Below the pieces are notes generated by a model that saw only the letters and a list, made by a program, of their open reading frames with translations, had not been told where the DNA came from and searched no databases. From positions 1-64,000 of the forward strand of contig JADCCN010000004.1 in assembly GCA_020252645.1 (NCBI GenBank): a DNA stretch of 64,000 nt, written 5' to 3'. Source of the stretch: Methylobacterium sp. (lineage in GTDB: Bacteria; Pseudomonadota; Alphaproteobacteria; Rhizobiales; Beijerinckiaceae). Each line of letters starts with the position of its first letter. Position 1 is the first letter of the stretch. Positions 56,967-64,000 of the stretch are shown here, piece after piece. The position numbers were made by a program, and so were the translations under genes.

Positions 56967-57166
56967 AATTTGGGATTGATGTCTCCGTCGGCTCATTGAA
57001 AATCGGACAATTTCCTGCGCATCCAACGAAAACATCGGATCACCCCATTCACATCGCGCCAAAACAACTCTCTTTATGAAACTCGGCCCAAAGATGCTGT
57101 TGCGCGGAATCGACGGCCTCTGATCGGAAGATGGTTTGTTTCCGGCCTTTGATTCGGAGCAGGATT

Positions 57167-58180
57167 ATGCGTTATCTCGTTACCGGGGATGCCGGTTTCA
57201 TCGGCTTCCACGTATCGCGGCGGTTGCTGAGCCAGGGGCACGAGGTTCTCGGCATCGATGCCATCACCGAATACTACGATGTCGACCTCAAGCATCGCCG
57301 GCTTGCCATTCTCGGCGCGGAGCCTGGCTTTCAGCATGAAACGATGATGCTGGAAGACCATGCAAGGCTGATGAGGCTCATGGGCGAATACAGGCCGGAT
57401 CACGTCATTCATCTCGCGGCGCAGGCCGGCGTGCGCTACTCCATCGAGAATCCGCGCGCCTATATCAACTCGAACGTGGTCGGCACTTTCAACCTGCTGG
57501 AAGCCTGCCGGGCGTTCCCGGTGAGCCATTTGCTGCTGGCCTCCACCAGCTCCGCCTATGGCGCCAACGACAAGTATCCCTTCGAGGAAACCGATCCGGC
57601 GGTGCATCCCATCACGCTCTACGCCGCCACAAAAGGCTCCACGGAACTGATGGCGCATTGCTATGCCCATCTCTTCCACAACCCGACGACGGCCTTCCGC
57701 TTCTTCACGGTCTATGGTCCCTGGGGCCGGCCGGACATGGCCTATTTCCTGTTCACCCGAAAGATCCTCACGGGCCAGCCCATCGAGATTTTCAACCATG
57801 GCGAAAACTGGCGCGATTTCACGTTCATCGATGATCTCGTGACCTCGATCCTGCTGCTGGCGGCCGCGCCGCCGCCGCCTGCCGATGCGCGCGAGGGCCT
57901 GAAGCCCATTCCCGGCGATACATTGAGCCCCGTCGCGCCCTATCGGCTCGTCAATATTGGGGGCGGGCAGCCGGCTAAGCTCACCGAACTCGTCGGCGAA
58001 CTGGAAAAAGCGCTCGGCGTGGAAGCCGTGAAGGTGTTCAAGCCATTGCCGCCGGGCGATGTGGTCAAGACCTTCGCCAGCGCCGCACTTCTTGAAGGTG
58101 TCACGGGACAGAAACCCTCGACGCCGCTCTCGGAGGGTATTCCGCAATTCGTCCGATGGTATCGCACCCACTATAACTGA
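57167..58180 (+). CDS. NAD-dependent nucleotide-sugar epimerase, UDP-glucuronate 4-epimerase type
   Basis: Short-chain dehydrogenase-type sugar-nucleotide epimerase of 337 residues. The Rossmann motif GDAGFIGFH is at the N-terminus, followed by LAAQAGVRYSIENPRAYI, which favours UDP-glucuronate 4-epimerases, the STSSAYG catalytic segment, and YAATKGSTE providing the YxxxK pair. FRFFTVYGPWGRPDMA also fits this subgroup. The start at 57167 follows GGAGCAGG. It would make UDP-galacturonate for surface polysaccharide. No glycan genes adjoin it; the gene is flanked by repeats. Confidence 0.9.
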   Translation: MRYLVTGDAGFIGFHVSRRLLSQGHEVLGIDAITEYYDVDLKHRRLAILGAEPGFQHETMMLEDHARLMRLMGEYRPDHVIHLAAQAGVRYSIENPRAYINSNVVGTFNLLEACRAFPVSHLLLASTSSAYGANDKYPFEETDPAVHPITLYAATKGSTELMAHCYAHLFHNPTTAFRFFTVYGPWGRPDMAYFLFTRKILTGQPIEIFNHGENWRDFTFIDDLVTSILLLAAAPPPPADAREGLKPIPGDTLSPVAPYRLVNIGGGQPAKLTELVGELEKALGVEAVKVFKPLPPGDVVKTFASAALLEGVTGQKPSTPLSEGIPQFVRWYRTHYN

Positions 58181-58457
58181 GGCTGAGCGGCATGGAGCGT
58201 GGCGAGGATGCCCTCGTTCGCTTTGCACCAATCAAGGCCATGGTTGTCCCTCAGGATGGCGCGAAACGCTTTGCATTCCGCTTTGAAGGCGTTGCCCCGG
58301 TCCGCCCGAAACCACCGCCCCGCCTTATCGCATTTTCTTCACGCGAACCGGTTCCCATCCCCGCCTTCGCGAGGGACATGCTTCGCTTGAAAATGCTTCT
58401 TTGCTTCATCGCATTTTCTTTCGAAGAACCGGTATCCGCTTCTTCGGAAAAATTCTC
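58181..58457. repeat. Spacer of degenerate TAGAGC-family fragments
   Basis: No gene. Contains CGCATTTTCTTCACGCGAACC (in parts) and CCATCCCCGCCTTCGCGAGG, similar to 17049-17101, then CATTTTCTTTCGAAGAACCGG to TTCTCTA (58412-58459), which is the right half of the 106-bp family. Confidence 0.6.
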
Positions 58458-58559
58458 TAGAGCATGCTGTGTTCAGACGGAAGCACATCACTCTTATCTT
58501 GTTATTATCGCGTGCTTTTTTGTGAAAAACCGGATTCCACTTTTTCACAGCATGCTCTA
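58458..58559 (-). repeat. 104-bp-type TAGAGC element, copy F (102 bp)
   Basis: Inverted copy with a 2-bp deletion (CACATCACTCTTAT) that damages the GAGCATGATGTG hairpin. The TTTTTCACA/TGTGAAAAA hairpin is intact. Its right end gives the TAG stop codon of the GntR gene. Confidence 0.9.
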
Positions 58560-59294
58560 GCGCAGTTCGCTGACATAGGCACAGTCCGCCGTCGAGCAGA
58601 GGGAGCGCCGCCACTCGACGGGCTGGCCATCGAGTGCGATCGCGATCCGGTCAATGGCAAGAACGGGCGTGCCCGTGGCAAGCCCGAGCAGCGTCGCATC
58701 CTCGCTCGGCAGGCCCACAGCGGTGATGCGCTCCTCGCTGCGCGATACCGTGATGCCGTATCGGGACGCGTAGAGATCATAAAGATTGTTCTCCACCCTG
58801 ATATCGGCACCCAATCCGGGGAAAATCCCGGCTGGCACGCTGAGATATTCGGAAATCGTGAGGCGCCCGGCCAACGACCGCAATCGAGCGATGCGGATTA
58901 CAGGATCGCCAGCCTTGAGGCGCAAGGCGCGCTGTTCCTGGGCGTTTGCCGTGCCGGTGGAAACGCCGCGCAACTCGCTCTCTGGGAAAACAGGCGGGCC
59001 AATTTTGGGGATAATCTTGAAGAACTGGAACAGGATGCGCGCCTCGTCATGGCGAGCGACAAAAGTCCCGCGCCCTTGCTGGCTGATCAGCAGATTTTCG
59101 CCGCGCATCTCATCGAGCGCCTTGCGCACGGTGCCCTGACTGACTCCAAGGTCAGCGGCGATCTGGACTTCGGACGGAATCAAGACACCCGGTCGCCAGG
59201 TTCCATCGCGCAGGCGATTGACAAGAATCTGCTTGACCTGACGGTAGAGGGGCCGGAAGCCGGGGCTTGATCCTTCAGGCGTATCTGACGTCAT
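58557..59294 (-). CDS. GntR-family (HutC subfamily) transcriptional regulator
   Basis: A 245-residue regulator. The N-terminal winged helix reads PLYRQVKQILVNRLRDG, IPSEVQIAADLGVSQGTVRKALDEM, QQGRGTFVA. The C-terminal UTRA ligand-binding domain spans about residues 100-240 (AGDPVIRIARLR; LTISEYLSVPA; LDGQPVEWRRSL). Its TAG stop is the terminal trinucleotide of repeat copy F. It and the LacI gene are both transcribed away from the ABC operon, so the transporter locus seems to be controlled by two regulators of different families. Ligand unknown. Confidence 0.9.
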   Translation of the reverse strand: MTSDTPEGSSPGFRPLYRQVKQILVNRLRDGTWRPGVLIPSEVQIAADLGVSQGTVRKALDEMRGENLLISQQGRGTFVARHDEARILFQFFKIIPKIGPPVFPESELRGVSTGTANAQEQRALRLKAGDPVIRIARLRSLAGRLTISEYLSVPAGIFPGLGADIRVENNLYDLYASRYGITVSRSEERITAVGLPSEDATLLGLATGTPVLAIDRIAIALDGQPVEWRRSLCSTADCAYVSELR

Positions 59295-59358
59295 TTCAAT
59301 GCTCAGGACGGGCTGGCCGCAGGATTACCCCAGGATTGAGTGGTCTTATACAAGAATT

Positions 59359-60417
59359 TTAAGTGCCATTCGAGCCTGATGCCCGAATCTTCGGGGCCGA
59401 AGCCGAGTGCCGGACGACGAGTTCAATCGGAAGGTTGATGGAACCCGACAAACCTTTTCCCGAGATGAGCGCGACAAGGCGTGATGCGGCCTCGGTGCCG
59501 ATCCGTGTGGTGGGGATGTGAATTGTTGTCAGCGCGGGCGTGAGGTGTGCGGACATATCAATATCGTCGATGCCAACAACGGACAGATCATCGGGCACCG
59601 TGAGCCCGCGCGCCTGCATCTCCTGCAAGCTGCCGATCGCCATGAGATCAATACCCCCGATGATGGCGCTGGGTGGCGGATCGAGTTGCATCAGCGTCGC
59701 GCATCCCGCACGGCCACCAGCAAGTGAAAGGCTCTGTTGCGAAACCAGAAAATCAGGCATTTCAATGCCGTGTCTCGCGAGTGCCGCGCGCGCGCCCGCG
59801 AGCCGTGCGGATTGGCGATCATTGAAATCAAGATGGCCAACGATCATGCCAATCCGCCTGTGTCCCAGCTCAACCAGGTGCTCGGCGGCAAGTTGGCCCG
59901 CTTTGGCGTTATCAACAGTAACGGCGAGAGCCGGCTCCGCTCCGCACCATGTCAACACAACGGGGATATTGGTCGCAGCGAGCAGCCTGCTCGCCGCCAG
60001 GGAACGTTCGGCGCCAACGAGCATCAACCCATCCACCCCGCGCGAGAGGAATGTCCGGATCGCTTCCACCTCGGCCTGCGGGCTCGATTCATGGGAAGCG
60101 ACCAGCAGTTGATACCCATGGCGGCTCAATTGGAGCTGCATCGCCTGCAAAACCCGGGCGAAAATCGTGCTGTCGAGGGTCGGAACGATTGCGCCGATGG
60201 TCATCGTCCGGCCCGAAACCAGTGCGCGCGCCATTCCATCGGGCAAATAGCCAAGGCGGCGGGCGCTCTCCAGCACGCGCTCCAACGTTTCGGGATTGAG
60301 AAGATCAGGTTGTGACATGGCGCGCGACGCCGTCGCGGCGGAAACCCCGGCGTCACGTGCGACATCGATCAACTTGGTTTTGCGCTGAGCCAAGTTCGCC
60401 TCTGAAACGAATTTCAT
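59359..60417 (-). CDS. LacI-family transcriptional regulator
   Basis: A 352-residue repressor. The helix-turn-helix is KLIDVARDAGVSAATASRAMSQPDLLNPETLERV (landmarks only), with the hinge LGYLPDGMARALVSG. The periplasmic-binding-like domain has IGAIVPTLDSTIF, VDNAKAGQLAAEHLVELGHRRIGMI, and SVVGIDDIDMSAHLTPALTTI. The start at 60417 (MKFVSEANLAQRKTK) is preferred over a frame reaching 60453. It is divergent from the ABC transporter, with TTCATAAG-type repeats in the shared promoter, one of which overlaps its start codon. Ligand likely the transported compound. Confidence 0.9.
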   Translation of the reverse strand: MKFVSEANLAQRKTKLIDVARDAGVSAATASRAMSQPDLLNPETLERVLESARRLGYLPDGMARALVSGRTMTIGAIVPTLDSTIFARVLQAMQLQLSRHGYQLLVASHESSPQAEVEAIRTFLSRGVDGLMLVGAERSLAASRLLAATNIPVVLTWCGAEPALAVTVDNAKAGQLAAEHLVELGHRRIGMIVGHLDFNDRQSARLAGARAALARHGIEMPDFLVSQQSLSLAGGRAGCATLMQLDPPPSAIIGGIDLMAIGSLQEMQARGLTVPDDLSVVGIDDIDMSAHLTPALTTIHIPTTRIGTEAASRLVALISGKGLSGSINLPIELVVRHSASAPKIRASGSNGT

Positions 60418-60490
60418 AAGCTTTCTCTCTCCGCTCCGAGAAAAACAAGGCAATTCTCATAAAATCGAAAAAAATCGCGATTGACAGTAT

Positions 60491-60530
60491 CTTATGAATT
60501 TGAAAGCTTGGATGAAAGCGTATTCATAAG
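60491..60530. promoter_or_regulatory. CTTATGAAT/ATTCATAAG inverted repeat in the divergent promoter
   Basis: CTTATGAAT (60491-60499) and ATTCATAAG (60522-60530) form a perfect 9-bp inverted repeat with centres 31 bp apart. A third TTTCATAAG lies at 60412-60420, over the LacI-gene start. TTGACA at 60481 could be a -35 box. The layout suggests operators for the LacI or GntR regulator; the assignment is inference. Confidence 0.5.
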
Positions 60531-60552
60531 TGCGGTCACGGGAGTGTTGTGG

Positions 60553-61329
60553 ATGATCGGCCGCCGGCAAAAGATCGGCCTCGCGACCATTTTGGGCGTG
60601 TTGCTGCTTTGGTATGTGGTCACCACCGCAACGGGGCTGATTGGCGGCGGGCGTTTTCCATCGCCGGCTGATTTCTGGGCGTCGTTCCTGCAGGTCAACA
60701 CTCGGGGTTATGCCGGGTCTGTGCTCGTCAATCACGCCATACACAGCCTGAATCTCGTGATCATGGGCTTTACCGTGGCGATCTGCACCGGTGTGCCTCT
60801 CGGCCTCTGGATGGGCTGGAATCGCAAGGTAGAAGCCGCAATCAATCCCGTTTTCCTGATCATCCGGCCCATTCCGCCCCTGGCCTGGATCCCGCTTGCC
60901 ATTCTCTGGCTTGGCCTGGGGGGTGCCGCGAAAATCATGGTGATCTGGTTCTCGGCCTTTGTTCCCGCGGTGATCAATGCCTTTGCCGGGGTGCGCAATA
61001 TTGATCGGCCGGTCCTGGAGGCCGCGCATATGCTCGACACGCCGCGCTGGCGGCTGGTGCGTGAGGTGATTGTGCCGGCATCATTGCCGATGATTTTCAC
61101 CGGCCTTCGGCTCTCTCTTCAGGCGAGCTGGACAACATTGGTGGCGGCCGAACTGGTGGGAGCGCTGATGGGCATCGGGTTTGTGCTCAACATGGCGCAG
61201 CAGGATATCTATCCCGGAATGATCCTCGTCGGCATGGTCACGGTTGGCCTTCTGGGCTGGTCCACCACCTATCTGCTTGGCACGGTTGAGCGCAGGGCCC
61301 TGGCTTGGAACGTGGCGGCGAGGGATTAG
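60553..61329 (+). CDS. ABC transporter permease (taurine/nitrate/sulfonate type), first
   Basis: A 258-residue inner-membrane permease with about six helices and the binding-protein-dependent transport domain. The EAA-loop region reads LEAAHMLDTPRWRLVREVIVPASLPMIFTGLRLSL, quoted only as EAAHMLDTPRWRLVREVIVP. PIPPLAWIPLAILWLGLG is typical of the SsuC/TauC/NrtB group. The start at 60553 (MIGRRQKIG) follows GGGAG; a TTG at 60481 is rejected. Followed 2 bases later by a second, different permease. Confidence 0.9.
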   Translation: MIGRRQKIGLATILGVLLLWYVVTTATGLIGGGRFPSPADFWASFLQVNTRGYAGSVLVNHAIHSLNLVIMGFTVAICTGVPLGLWMGWNRKVEAAINPVFLIIRPIPPLAWIPLAILWLGLGGAAKIMVIWFSAFVPAVINAFAGVRNIDRPVLEAAHMLDTPRWRLVREVIVPASLPMIFTGLRLSLQASWTTLVAAELVGALMGIGFVLNMAQQDIYPGMILVGMVTVGLLGWSTTYLLGTVERRALAWNVAARD

Positions 61330-61331
61330 CG

Positions 61332-62120
61332 ATGCACGATCAGCCGCTTTCCTTCCGTGAAACCCTTGGCTGGGGCGCCGCAGGCCTGTTCGGTTTCATT
61401 GGGCTTTGGGCCTTTCTCTCCATGTCGGGTGTCGTTCCCGCGCAGTTCTTGCCGGCGCCCCATCATGTTCTGGCCCGCTTCATCGAGTTGTTGAGCGCGC
61501 CTTTTGCGGGCGCGACGCTGCCTCAGCATCTTGGCTCCAGCTTCATGCGCTATGCCTATGGCTTTGTTCTCGCGGCCTTGGTCGGCGTGCCCCTTGGCTT
61601 GATGATGGGCTGGTTCCGCCTGCTGGATGATATCGTCACGCCGATTTTCGATGGGCTGCGCTTCATCGCCCCCATCGCCTGGGTGCCTTTTGCCGCGCTC
61701 TGGTTCGGCACGGGCATCGGTGGTCCGGTGATGATCATCTTCGCTGGCGCTTTCCCGCCTTGCCTGATCAACGCCTATCGCGGCGCGCGCTTTGTCGAGC
61801 CACGCCTGATCGAGGCCGCGAAGATGCTCGGCACGCCCAGCACACGCGTGATCATGGAGGTTTTGCTGCCTGCGGCTGTGCCCTCGATCATCGCGGGATT
61901 GCGTGTTTCGGCGGGCTTGGGCTGGCAGTCGCTGGTTGGTGCCGAGTTGATCGTCGCCGCGGCGGGTGTCGGCTTCATGATGGTGCAGGCGCAAGGCAAT
62001 GTCGCGACGTCGACCGTGATGGTCGGCATGCTCGCCATCGGGCTTGTGGGCATGGTGATTGATGTCCTGCTGCGGCAGGGCGAGGGATGGTTGCGCCGTC
62101 GGCGCGGACTGGAAGCGTGA
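61332..62120 (+). CDS. ABC transporter permease (taurine/nitrate/sulfonate type), second
   Basis: A 262-residue permease paralogous to the preceding one but clearly different. The EAA loop is IEAAKMLGTPSTRVIMEVLL and FIAPIAWVPFAALWFGTG corresponds to the first permease's PIPPLAWIPLAILW. About six membrane helices. Two distinct permeases suggest a heterodimeric pore, whereas SsuC- and TauC-type systems usually use a homodimer. The start at 61332 lies 2 bases after the first permease. The ATPase follows after 8 bases. Confidence 0.9.
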   Translation: MHDQPLSFRETLGWGAAGLFGFIGLWAFLSMSGVVPAQFLPAPHHVLARFIELLSAPFAGATLPQHLGSSFMRYAYGFVLAALVGVPLGLMMGWFRLLDDIVTPIFDGLRFIAPIAWVPFAALWFGTGIGGPVMIIFAGAFPPCLINAYRGARFVEPRLIEAAKMLGTPSTRVIMEVLLPAAVPSIIAGLRVSAGLGWQSLVGAELIVAAAGVGFMMVQAQGNVATSTVMVGMLAIGLVGMVIDVLLRQGEGWLRRRRGLEA

Positions 62121-62128
62121 GGACACCG

Positions 62129-62926
62129 ATGGGCTCGATCCAGTTCGAGAAGGTCGAAAAGGTTTTTGGCACTGCTGGTTCCGGCGTAAAAGTGCTGGAG
62201 GACATCAATCTCAAGATCGCCGATCAGGAGTTTGTCGCGATTGTCGGTCCTTCAGGCTGCGGCAAAACCACCTGCCTGCGCATGGTCGCCGGGTTTGAGG
62301 CGCCGAGTGCCGGGATTGTCAGTGTCAACGGCAAAGTCGTCACCGAGCCTGGGCCCGATCGTGCCGTGGTGTTTCAGCAATTTGCGTTGTTTCCGTGGAA
62401 AACTGTTACCGAGAATATCGATTTCGGTTTGCGCAACAAGAACCTGCCGGCGGATCAGCGTGCCGGACTGATTGCCTCCGCCCTGAAGCTGATGAGCCTC
62501 GAGACGCATGCAGATGCCTTCCCGCATCAGCTCTCCGGCGGCATGCAACAGCGTGTGGCCATCGCTCGCGCCTATGTTCTCGATCCGGAAGTGTTGCTGA
62601 TGGACGAGCCCTTCGGCGCACTCGATGCGCAGACCCGCGTGGTGATGCAGGAGGAACTCGTGCGTCTCGCGCGGCGTAACCCGCGCACGGTGCTTTTCAT
62701 CACTCATGCCGTGGATGAGGCCGTCTACCTCGCCGACCGCGTGGCCATCATGTCGCGACGCCCGGGGCGGATCAAGGAAGTGCTCGATATCAAGTCCGTG
62801 CGCCAGAGCGAAAACTGGGACGGCCACGCCAGGATCGAGGATGTCATGGACCTCGAATCCTTCGTGCACCTGCGCACCCATATCTGGAAATCGCTGCGCG
62901 AGGAAAAGGGTTTCAGGAATGTCTGA
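62129..62926 (+). CDS. ABC transporter ATP-binding protein (SsuB/TauB/NrtD type)
   Basis: A 265-residue ATPase that powers the two permeases. Walker A GPSGCGKTT, Q-loop VFQQFALFPWKTV, signature LSGGMQQRVAIARA, Walker B VLLMDEPFGALD, and switch His in FITHAVDEAVYL. The start at 62129 (MGSIQFEKV) follows GTGAGGA and removes a 14-residue non-family extension. It overlaps the aminotransferase gene by 8 bp. No substrate-binding protein gene lies between 58.5 kb and the window end. Confidence 0.94.
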   Translation: MGSIQFEKVEKVFGTAGSGVKVLEDINLKIADQEFVAIVGPSGCGKTTCLRMVAGFEAPSAGIVSVNGKVVTEPGPDRAVVFQQFALFPWKTVTENIDFGLRNKNLPADQRAGLIASALKLMSLETHADAFPHQLSGGMQQRVAIARAYVLDPEVLLMDEPFGALDAQTRVVMQEELVRLARRNPRTVLFITHAVDEAVYLADRVAIMSRRPGRIKEVLDIKSVRQSENWDGHARIEDVMDLESFVHLRTHIWKSLREEKGFRNV

Positions 62927-64000
62927 GCCGCGTCGTCTGGCACGCGATCTGACGGAGCCGGAACCCATTCCGGCGGCGGGAATAGCGCGTGCGGTGGAGC
63001 TTATGCAATCAGGCCGGCTGTTTCGCTATGGCGAGATGGGCGCTGATCAACTCGACGTGTCGCTGCTCGAGCAGGAATTCGCGGCATTTGTGGGCCGCAA
63101 ATTCTGTGTGGCGGTGAATTCCGGCGGCTGCGCGATCTTCCTTGCGCTCAAGATTGCCGGTGTCGAGCCCGGTGACGCAGTGCTCGTCAATGGATTCACG
63201 CTTGCTCCGGTGCCTGGCGCCATCCTTCATGCAGGCGCACAGCCTGTCATCGTTGAAGTGACCGGCGATTACGTGATCGATCCGACAGATCTCCATGCAA
63301 AAATCCGTTCCAGCGGCGCGAAGACGCTGCTTCTCTCGCACATGCGTGGCCATATCGCCGATATGGACCAGGTCTCGCGGATTTGCGCAGGCGAGGGGGT
63401 CACGCTCGTTGAGGATTGCGCGCACGCGCTCTCGGCCTTCTGGGGTGAGCGGATGATCGGCAGCTTTGGCTTTGCCGCCGCCTACAGCGCGCAGACCTAC
63501 AAGCACCTGAATGCGGGCGAGGGCGGCTTCCTTGTGCTCGATGAGCCCGAGGCTGCGGCTCGCGCGATCCTGCATTCGGGCAGTTACATGCTGCATTCGC
63601 AGCACCTCTCGACGCCAGGGGCGGAGGCGCTGCGACGGGTCTCGAACGAAACGCCGAACTTTTCCATGCGGATGACCGCCCTTGCCGCGGCGATGCTGCG
63701 CCCGCAACTGGCAGAGCTTCCTCGCCGCGTCGCGCGGTGGAACACGATCCATCGTCGCATCGCCACGGGTTTGGCGCGTTCGCAATGGATCGCCCTGCCC
63801 AGGCCCGATGCGAAAGCTCGGTTCTCCGCGACATCGATCCAGTTTTCGATTCCCGCTCTCCCCCCTCAGGGCATCGAGATGGTTCTGGCGACCGCGAAAA
63901 GACGGGGCTTGCCCATCAAGTGGTTCGGTGCCGCCGAGCAGGCGGGTTTTACCAGCGCGCCGCGCCATTGGATTTACGCCGGTGAGCAGGGTGAACTCGC
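62919..64000 (+). CDS. DegT/DnrJ/EryC1/StrS-family PLP aminotransferase (runs off the window)
   Basis: At least 360 residues, 3' end missing. The start ATG at 62919 overlaps the ATPase stop by 8 bp (ATGTCTGA), so it is translationally coupled. It carries sugar-aminotransferase landmarks: VAVNSGGCAIFLALKIAGV, GDAVLVNGFTLAPVPGAI, the PLP-binding DCAHALSAFWG (Asp), and the Schiff-base Lys in SAQTYKHLNAGEGGF. Family members transaminate keto-sugars or similar carbonyl compounds. Coupling to a transporter rather than to sugar-nucleotide genes is unusual and hints at catabolism or salvage of an imported amino compound. Confidence 0.92.
   Translation, partial: MSEPRRLARDLTEPEPIPAAGIARAVELMQSGRLFRYGEMGADQLDVSLLEQEFAAFVGRKFCVAVNSGGCAIFLALKIAGVEPGDAVLVNGFTLAPVPGAILHAGAQPVIVEVTGDYVIDPTDLHAKIRSSGAKTLLLSHMRGHIADMDQVSRICAGEGVTLVEDCAHALSAFWGERMIGSFGFAAAYSAQTYKHLNAGEGGFLVLDEPEAAARAILHSGSYMLHSQHLSTPGAEALRRVSNETPNFSMRMTALAAAMLRPQLAELPRRVARWNTIHRRIATGLARSQWIALPRPDAKARFSATSIQFSIPALPPQGIEMVLATAKRRGLPIKWFGAAEQAGFTSAPRHWIYAGEQGEL

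Larger units (their letters stand above)
56622..57068. repeat. Dispersed spacer repeat, interrupted copy (R2)
   Basis: Related to 10048-10300 over its whole length, but split at 56701/56847 by a 145-bp insertion and expanded by 17-bp units at 56886-56966. Both copies end with ATGTCTCCGTCGGCTCATTG and an AACGAAAACATC-like block. Fills most of the 576-bp gap between the FadJ-like gene and the epimerase; no gene is seen. Confidence 0.88.

Noticed and set aside
1-64000. tRNA, rRNA or riboswitch
   Set aside because: No cloverleaf, rRNA-like stretch or known riboswitch core was recognised by reading; a covariance-model search would settle this.

Overview
The window is high-GC chromosomal DNA from an alphaproteobacterium, most likely of the order Hyphomicrobiales (Rhizobiales). 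The evidence is a class I lysyl-tRNA synthetase, a PodJ-like coiled-coil/SEL1 polarity protein, a Lhr/Lig/Exo/Pde DNA-repair cluster, a pyruvate phosphate dikinase, a malic enzyme/phosphotransacetylase fusion, and many short palindromic repeats with TAGAGC ends of a kind familiar from that order. I cannot name a genus. No rRNA, tRNA, prophage, intact insertion sequence or CRISPR array was seen.

Layout. 0-13 kb holds housekeeping genes: mutS, malic enzyme, hrpB, a VWA protein, an NlpC/P60 hydrolase, a MarR regulator, a leucyl aminopeptidase and a TPR lipoprotein. 13.4-15 kb is a scrambled patch with an IS1595-type transposase remnant, three short repeat elements and one small secreted protein. 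15-17 kb encodes a large alpha/beta hydrolase. 17-25 kb is the most unusual coding island: a three-gene exporter of the NHLM bacteriocin type (HlyD adaptor, C39-peptidase ABC protein, second ABC protein), transcribed away from a 56-residue membrane-protein gene that converges on a T2SSE-N/GT2 glycosyltransferase gene. No double-glycine cargo gene is visible. 25-28 kb is nadAB behind two matched operator-like palindromes. 28-38 kb carries ppdK, a solute-binding protein, lysS, a CI/LexA-like regulator, a DUF952 gene, pyrD, a NarL-type response regulator and an unknown polytopic membrane protein.

38.5-45.3 kb is the ligase-associated DNA-damage cluster, split over two strands: lig and exo leftward; a TPR-methyltransferase, lhr and pdeM rightward. 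The methyltransferase is physically built into the repair operon. 45.7-51 kb has the PodJ-like protein, a small acidic protein and a lone flagellin. 51-56.6 kb is a three-gene beta-oxidation operon (acyl-CoA dehydrogenase, thiolase, FadJ-like fusion). After a repeat-rich spacer comes a nucleotide-sugar epimerase. From 58.5 kb to the end, GntR and LacI regulators face a taurine/nitrate-type ABC transporter with two permeases, translationally coupled to a DegT-family PLP aminotransferase that runs off the window. No binding protein for this transporter is present.

Between genes lies a striking layer of repeats. There are six copies of a 104-bp two-hairpin element, a sister 106-bp family, and a pair of homologous ~250-bp spacers, one of which has been split by a 145-bp insertion of these elements. 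A 13-copy 31/32-bp tandem array lies between hrpB and the VWA gene. The TAGAGC elements repeatedly sit at gene ends and supply the TAG stop codon of the neighbouring gene.
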